From the NCBI GenBank assembly GCA_963921935.1, contig OY998175.1:263183709-263247708 (forward strand): 64,000 bases of DNA, read 5' to 3'. Shown piece after piece: positions 57,332-64,000 of the stretch. The notes beneath the pieces were generated by a model that searched no databases, was not told the origin of the DNA, and saw only the letters and a program-made list of their open reading frames with translations. The first letter of the stretch is position 1. Each line of letters opens with the position of its first letter. A program made the position numbers and the translations under genes. The stretch is from Galeruca laticollis (taxonomy: Eukaryota; Arthropoda; Insecta; Coleoptera; Chrysomelidae).

Positions 57332-60300
57332 TTATGATTTGATATTTGTTTCTAAATTTAATACTGTTGCGGAATTTCTGTGTATCTCTAGTATTTCAAA
57401 AGGGCCATTAAACTTATTTTCTAACTTGTTTTTTATTTGAGTCTCTTTTACGTAAACTTTGTCACCTACTTCATAATTTGGTTTGTTTTCGGAGACATGT
57501 TTGTCAAATCGGTCTTTAGCTTTTTCTTTTTGCTTCATGGTTTCTTCTCTCGCTATTTTATAATAATAGGATATGCGGTTATTTAGAACTCTAATATATT
57601 AAGTAATTAATTCTTGTTCATTGTATAATTTTTCGGGAGGTCTACTGGACGTGTGTCCAAATACAAGTTCGTATGGTGTGAATCCGTGTGTTTTGTTTAT
57701 AGAGTTATTATAAGCGATAATAGCAAATGGTAAAATACTGAAGGAGTGTTCATTGGGGTGGTCTGCTGAATTTAATCGAATCATTTCTAACAGAGTAGCA
57801 TATAATCTTTCTAGAGATCCGTTACTTTGCGGATGACCGACACTTGAATATGTTAACTTAATATCGAACATATTACAAAGGTCTTTCATTAACGCATTAT
57901 TGAATTCGCGACCGGCATCGCAATGAATGCGAAGTGGTGCACCAAAATGCTGAAAATAAGCTGATAATGAAGTGACAACGGATGTGGCACTTTTATCTTC
58001 AAGCGGATATGCTTGAGAAAATTTTGTTAGTTCGTCTCTTATTGTAAGACCGTAATTCTTTTGAGGTACCTCTAAAATATCAATATTAATTCGTTCAAAA
58101 GGTGTTTTAGGCGTTTCAGTTATAACGAGGGGACTGTCCAAATTTTTGTCTCTTGGCATGCCCGGCATGACTTAATATAATTTTCGACATCTCGATTGAG
58201 GCCGGCCCAATTATATTTTTGTCGTATTCGCCTAATAGTTTCATTAATTCCGCTGTGAAGTTGGCTTTTGCCATTATGGAATTGATCTGAGATGATAGGT
58301 ATTTGATTTAGTTCTGGTTCTTTAGTAATATTTTGACAAATAGTGAATTTTACGTCAACTTCCGAAAGTAGAAATGATAGTGTTTCTAGTATTGGTAGGT
58401 CAGGATTATTTTCGATTAAATTTTTCTGAAGGTTTAAATAAATCTCGATTTCTGTAAATTGCAGCAAATAAGTATTCACTAATACTGTCTGGATACCATG
58501 GTATAGCAATAATAAGGTATTTTCTATTTTTGACAGTTTTACTGCTAAGTACATTAATTTTTGCATAAGAAAAGTCGGGGTTTTCCTCAAATATATCCTC
58601 AATTATTTTTTCATGAAAATCTTGTAAATTGTTTTGTTGAAAAAAGGTTAAAATATTTATATTTTGTTTGTCTAGTAGATGATTATTGGAAGTTTCTCAA
58701 AAGACAAAAATTCTTCTGCAGCGGCATCCCAGTCAATTTCAGGTTTATTTTCAGTTTGTTGGGATGGTCCTGCATCTTCAAGAGCGGGATACATTGGGTA
58801 AGGTAAATATTTGAAGTTTCCTAATTTTGAACGTAATGAATCAAAGTCATTTATGTGGTTAATTTTTATTCGAGAAAGGGCATCGGCATTTTTATTGGAT
58901 TTGCCAGATTTGAATTCAATTTGATAGTCGTATTCCTCTAATTTGAGGCGCCATCGTGCTAGACGACTACCGGGGTCTTTTATAGAGAATAACTAAGTAA
59001 GTTGACGGTGGTCAGTTATAAGGGTAAATTTTCGGCCATATAAATAGGGTCTAAAGTGTTTAACTGCCCACACAATTGCCTAAAGTTCTCTCTCTATCGT
59101 GGAGTATTTGGTTTCTGCTTTGCACAATGTCCTGGACGCATAGGCTATCGGTGAATAATTACCTATTGGGCCTTGTGACAAAACCGCACCGATTGCAAAT
59201 GCGCTAGCATCGGTAGTTAAAAGAAATCGTTCTTCAAAGTTTGGGTATATCAATATCGGAGTAGAGGTAAGAGCATTTTTTAATTCTTGGAATGACTTTT
59301 GACATTCGGAGTCAAAATTAAATGGGACATCTTTTTGTAAAAGTTTTGTCATTGGTTTGGAAATTTTAGCGAAGTTCGGTATAAATCTTCTGTAGTAACC
59401 AGCGAGTCCCAAAAAGGATTTTATTTCCTTTTGGTTCCTAGGTTCAGGGAATTTTTGGACGCATTCAATTTTTGCCGGAAACGGCTTAACGCCATCTTCC
59501 GTGATTAAATCTCCAAGGTAGGCGACTTCTTTTCTCAAGAATTCGCACTTGTCTGGCTGAAGTTTTAAGTTAGCTTTTTGAGGTCTCTTGAATATTTCCG
59601 TTAAGCGGGTAATATGTTCTTGAATTGTCGGTGAATAGACGATGATGTCGTCCATATAGACAAGACATCGCTCGTTTTTAATTCCAGCAAGGACATTGTC
59701 CATGACCCTCTGGAATGTTGAAGGTGCATTTTTTAGACCATACGGCATTCTGAGGAATTCGAAATGTCCGTTTTCAACTGTGAAGGCGGTCTTTGGTATA
59801 TCTTCAGGCATTATTTCAATTTGATGAAAGCCTGATGCAAGATCTAGTGTCGTGAAATATTGACACTTACCCAGCTGGTCCTATGAATCTCCAATGTTTG
59901 GTAACGGGTATTTGTCGTCTACAGTAACCTCATTCAGTTTTCTGTAGTCTACGACAACACGCCATTTTTGTTTACCTGATGCGTCGAGCTTCTTGGGCAC
60001 ATTCCACACGAGAGACGGCCATGGAGAAGTGCTGGGCTGTATAATGTTTTGTGAAAGCATTTTATTGATCTGATCTTTCACCTCTTGTTTATGAATTTGG
60101 GGATAGCGATATGATTTTACATAAGTGGGATTAGAATTTTGCGTATCTATGGAATGTTTTATTTCGTTGATGAAAGTAAGTATGTCTCCTTCTAAATAAA
60201 AAATGTCAGAAAAATCATGACAAAGTTGGGAAATTAAGTCTCGTTCTTCTTCATTAAGATGATCAAGTCTTAGTTGATTTTTTAATTCCGATGTTCTATC

Positions 60301-61080
60301 GGTGCACATTTCTTGGGTAGTTAGTTGAATATTATTCACAGTATTTATTTCATATGGTTCTAAGTTAAGTTTTGAAAATGGTTCAGTTTTAGGTATACAA
60401 TTAACATTTAATACTGAAACAAAAAATTCTCCTTTTTCATTTATTTTAACTAATGCGTTTGGTAGTTTAACTTTCTCTACTTCTTGACCTACCAGTATAG
60501 CATCAGTATTAACTAAATCGCATTTTAGTTTAAATATTTGTTCAGTCCTAGGTTCAATGGAAATTGTATTTTTGTAAATTTGTGGAAATTGGTTTTCAAT
60601 TGAAATATTGGTAGTTTCATTATCTGTTACTTTAAATAATGGTACAATTTTGAAATCAGTAATAAGTTGTTTATTTTTTAGATCAACTATACAATTATAA
60701 TGTTCTGAAAAATCCATGCCTAATAATCCATCAAAATCAATATCTAAATTACAAATAAATACTCTGTGTGGATCGTTAGGTTTAAATGGAATAAGGGTTG
60801 ATTCGTTAACTCTTATTTTTTGGTTCGTTATACCTTGAATAATTACATTTTCAGGGGATCGATTTCTATAATTTTTGCAAGTTTTGGGTTTGAAAATTGA
60901 TAATCCAGCACCTGTATCAATTAGAATTTTATAAGTGTTTGTTCTGTCTTTAATATAGTATGAGTTTTTAGAATTTGCCGGTAAGGTATTTTTTACATGA
61001 ACATCTGTTCGAGGCAGTCCGATTCTGGACTGTTCAAACTCATGGTTTGAATTTGTGAACTGAGGTCTGGGATCGACAAA
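57332..61080 (-). pseudogene. pol: pol of the errantivirus-like element
   Basis: Polyprotein remnants in the order protease, reverse transcriptase, RNase H, integrase. Protease: Asp-Thr-Gly-Ala at about 60918-60903. RT: 'WRVVVDYRKLNEVT' (about 59960), a damaged segment with a stop near 59880, then 'FLRMPYGLKNAPSTFQRVM' and the catalytic Tyr-Met-Asp-Asp at about 59650. RNase H: 'LLTTDASAFAIGAVLSQG' (about 59210) and a downstream Asp-His, with stops near 59080 and 58995. Integrase: the His/Cys zinc-binding domain ends 'YIKSCRACQETK' (about 58150). The core has Asp in 'NIDILE', Asp in 'IHCDAGREF' and Glu in 'SNGSLERL' (about 58080, 57915, 57815). The C-terminal part ends at 57332. At least five stops or frameshifts. 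All key catalytic residues remain recognisable. Confidence 0.9.
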
Positions 61081-62488
61081 TTTGAAGTTTGGTCATTTAG
61101 CGAATCTGGGGGTTTCGTTTGTAAAGGGCCTTGTCGAAAATCCTGATAATAATCATGATTTGGATTTAGGAGGTTCTCAGAATCGAAATTATAAACATTT
61201 TCATTATTATAATTGAAATTGTCTTGTTCGATATGGCTATAATCGAAAGTTTCGTCTTCATTCGTATTGCAAAGTGGTACACCATTATCAGAGTTAGGAT
61301 CACTATCAGCAGTATAATAGTTTTCCTCTATTTCACTATTAACAGTATAATAGTCAGGAACACTGGGGATAATTTCTTGGTAATATTCTTGATAATCAAG
61401 TGAATTATCGGAGTATTGTTCTTGATTTTCATAATAATTTTGACTATCATCTGTATAATAGTCATAACTGTTATGAGAGTGTTTGTTAAAATCACGATTT
61501 CGATTGAAATGGAAAGTTCTTTGTTGATTAAAATTTGTGTTGGGTCGATTTCCCGGTGGTCCTTGAGGTCTAAAACTTGGATTTGGTCTAATTACAGATG
61601 GGCGATTTTGATTTTGTTGGTTATTTTGAAATTGTGGCCTTTGTTGAAAATTTTGGCCTGTTTGGTTAGGTGAATTAGGAGTTTGATTTGGTCTAAAGGA
61701 ACCCTGAGCTAAATTTTGAGATTGTCTTTGACGTGTGAGACACTCATTTATAGTATGTCATATTCTATAACAAAAATTACATTGTTTTGGTGAATTTTGG
61801 CTAAATCTACGATTAGGTATATTATTTGTATTACGATTAGTCTGAGGTTTGTGGTTTTCATAGTAAGTTAATTGAAGTTCTCTTCTGATTCGTGAAATAG
61901 CTGATAAAACACTTATTGGATTACTAGCTCTAACAATTTGACCGATTTTTGAATCTAACCGGTTAATAAAGTATTTAAAGTTAATGATTCTATAAGACGT
62001 GTTTGTGCTACTTTTTGATCTGTTGTTAAATGCTGCTGTTTACTTATAGCTGAATACATTTTTGCTTCCAGAGTTTGTAATCTCGAAACAAAAATTAAAG
62101 GCGATTCATTTGGTAGTTGTTTCATTCTTTGAAGGTCTTGAATCAACGAATTCAAGTCGCGAGAATTTCCAAAGTGAGTATTTAATGATGTTTTAATTTC
62201 TTCCCAATTTGAAGGGTCGCGTGAATTAACTAATTCAGCGGCTCTTCCTTTAAGTTTGTTTTTAATATGAAGAGTTAAAAGTACTTTTTGGTCGTTGCCG
62301 GCCATTCTGTAAGCTGTTTTACAAGCATTTATAAAAGTATTTAAGAAAATTTGATTACCGTCATATTCCGGAATTATTGAAAATATTTCGGATAATCTGT
62401 AAGGTTCTAGATTCGACGCTTGATCGGTTTGAGCAACTGGAGTATTAGCATTGGCATTAGCGTTTGTTGCACTACGTGTTTCAGGCAT
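60993..62488 (-). pseudogene. gag: gag of the errantivirus-like element
   Basis: Capsid/nucleocapsid precursor. The start Met at 62488 opens a frame of 177 codons with an Asn/Ala-rich start and a capsid-like helical region ('FLNTFINACKTAYRMAG', 'WEEIKTSLNTHFG', 'ESPLIFVSRLQTLEAK'). At about 61955 a frameshift ends it; the next frame continues for a further ~300 codons with one zinc knuckle (C-x2-C ... H-x4-C at 61785-61745, interrupted by a TAG between the second Cys and the His) and an Asn/Gln/Tyr-rich tail. The frame closes at 60993, overlapping the start of pol. Two lesions, so not expressible as a full protein. Confidence 0.82.
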
Positions 62489-62805
62489 TTTGCTTTATAT
62501 TAAAATGATTGTATTCAAAATAAAAGTAAATTATGACAATAGAACTTGGTAAAAATAAAAAATAAATTGCAAAATATTAAATGAGAATAAAACGAGATGA
62601 TTCTTACGTAAATATTTTCATTCCTTCCTTGGCAGCTGAAATCTTTATCCGTGAGCTTTGCTACACCTGGTTAGCAGTTTGCGTGTTCCTGGTGCCGGAG
62701 AGACCGTCTGCTTCTTGAAGATCTGGAGCTGGTACTTGAAAATTCCTTTAGGTTTAGGAACCACCACACTTAGTTAGGCAATCCTTGTTCTAAATGTGTT
62801 TAGGA

Positions 62806-62823
62806 ATCCTACTGACTGCGCCA
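62806..62823 (-). other. Primer-binding site, tRNA-Ser type
   Basis: TGGCGCAGTCAGTAGGAT, one base after the 5' LTR. Complementary to the 3' end of a serine tRNA as in 17.6, 297 and relatives (established for that group). Confidence 0.8.
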
Positions 62824-62824
62824 C

Positions 62825-63187
62825 TGTTATATTCACAAATTCACATTAAACTTTTTAAAAACAATTTTTATTGAGGTACACAGTTTTATGTTATATAAAA
62901 AAGAATTAATAGGTTGATATTATAACTATTGTAACTAACTATTTTACATAAAGTCAAAGAATTTTTAGAATTTGTTAAATCAACGTCAGCGTTTATTTTC
63001 ATGGAGAATTCGATGTAGCGTCGCTCCCATGGAAGTGCAGAAATCATTATTTTTCTGTAACATAATATTTGTGTTACTTAATGTGTCTATTTTATAAAAA
63101 CGCAACGTACCATCGTTCTCATGAAAATACGGAAATCGTAATCTGATGTAACATTACTTAAACATAAGCGTTTTTTCCTATATAACA
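62825..63187 (-). repeat. 5' LTR of the errantivirus-like element
   Basis: 363 bp, TGTTATATAGG...GAATATAACA on the coding strand. It differs from the 3' LTR by roughly 15 substitutions and a few indels (one about 11 bp), i.e. about 95% identity by eye. That points to an insertion that is not recent. Confidence 0.93.
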
Positions 63188-63191
63188 TATA

Positions 63192-63246
<55 letters not shown>
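63188..63246. repeat. (TA)n microsatellite, right flank of errantivirus-like element
   Basis: About 59 bp of TA dinucleotides adjoining the 5' LTR. Confidence 0.95.
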
Positions 63247-63252
<6 letters not shown>

Positions 63253-64000
63253 AAATAGAACATATACAGAATCCTGATAAAGGATATAAAATTAAAATTT
63301 TGTCAATAAAAATAATTTTTAAAAATGATGTATCAAAATAATAAAATACCTCGTATAACAATATAACTAAGTACGACCAATAGTTATAATCAAAAAGATA
63401 GTAAATAAATATAAAAATAAATCATAAACAAACATCAGAAAAACAGTTGTAAAAGTTAATTCTTCAACTTAATAAAAACAACCTTAGACAGAACCTCACA
63501 AGTAAACGCAGATCAAGAAATAATATAACGCTGCATGGAATCTTAGACACCCAGAGCATCTGTTTATATTTTAAAAATAAATAGAAACTTCTAACAAATG
63601 TAACTAAAACTATAATGATTAAACAATAAAAAGACATTTAGAAGTAATAAAATATATATAATAAGATATTTAGTTAATGATTAATCATAAAAGTAGGTAT
63701 GGGAAATATTATAATAAGTAGAAATCTGTAATATGGGCAAGGTCAAATTTATACCAAAATAAAACAGTTGAGACAAATTATACCAACATAAATTATTTTG
63801 AATATGAAAAACAATAATGAAATAAATGATTACCGACATAGTTTATGTATATAGGTGTAATAATGTCAAACATAATGAGAAATGAATTGTATATATGTAT
63901 AATAAGTAAATATGTAGATTGTAGAAAACGTAGAATTAATGAAATTGCATTGACCAATCAAAACAGCGCAAATAAACAGTGATATGGAAAAAGACAATAA
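63247..64000. other. Non-coding AT-rich stretch
   Basis: Mostly A-rich sequence; no gene or element end recognised. Confidence 0.4.

Larger units (their letters stand above)
54722..63187 (-). mobile_element. Errantivirus-like Gypsy retrotransposon, full length
   Basis: 8,466 bp on the minus strand with two LTRs, primer-binding site, gag, pol and env in normal order. The target duplication is consistent with TATA, but lies in a TA array so cannot be proved. The primer site TGGCGCAGTCAGTAGGAT (62823-62806, minus) is the tRNA-Ser type used by the 17.6/297 group of insect elements. All three genes contain stops or frameshifts and env carries a foldback insertion, so this copy is inactive. Confidence 0.93.

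Overview
The window looks like repeat-rich, AT-rich insect nuclear DNA. It holds fossil and semi-intact transposable elements of at least six superfamilies: Ty3/Gypsy errantivirus-like, BEL/Pao, Penelope-like (PLE), piggyBac, Tc1/mariner and PIF-Harbinger. It also carries long (TA)n arrays, split genes with GT-AG introns, and a chuvirus-like glycoprotein of a type known from arthropod genomes. I see no confident single-copy host gene, rRNA, tRNA or CRISPR array. Nearly all coding sequence belongs to mobile elements and most of it is broken by stops and frameshifts.

Layout. 1-4.1 kb: a decayed chuvirus-like glycoprotein followed by a polypurine tract and a probable LTR, i.e. the 3' end of an LTR retroelement that used it as an envelope. 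4.2-9.2 kb: two minus-strand piggyBac transposase pseudogenes with a mariner scrap between them. 10.2-11.2 kb: a mariner pseudogene. 11,675-14,632: the best preserved element, a PIF-Harbinger transposon with perfect 61-bp terminal inverted repeats and a TAA target duplication. Its transposase and MADF-type genes lie on opposite strands, each with its last exon inside an intron of the other. It sits in a BEL/Pao pol remnant. 15-19.9 kb: mostly anonymous, with one copy of a 0.45-kb repeat whose inverted partner is at 34.7-35.2 kb.

19.9-25.9 kb: PLE reverse transcriptase and GIY-YIG fragments broken by palindromic foldback elements, a transposon-end-like repeat cluster, an unrecognised split gene, and a large perfect-looking palindrome between (TA)n arrays. 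29,360-32,468: a third piggyBac element with its TTAA site and terminal repeats intact, containing a Harbinger-like MITE. 36.3-38.6 kb: a mariner pseudogene and a PLE end. 40.0-42.5 kb: LTR and envelope remnants of a second errantivirus-like element. 42.5-45.0 kb: a ~165-bp tandem satellite interrupted by a 1,236-bp PLE-type element that carries only a GIY-YIG domain between ~400-bp inverted arms.

49.7-54.7 kb: a ~2-kb segmental duplication bounded by (TA)n. 54,722-63,187: a complete-length errantivirus-like retrotransposon (LTRs, tRNA-Ser-type primer site, gag, pol, env) inserted in a (TA)n array and now inactive.

The most interesting signal is the PLE family with hammerhead-ribozyme-like motifs in its inverted ends, together with short foldback elements. 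In the best foldback copy the palindrome axis falls on the predicted ribozyme cleavage segment, and each mapped copy is flanked by a 12-14-bp target duplication. The interlocked gene pair of the Harbinger element and the captured chuvirus-like glycoprotein come next.
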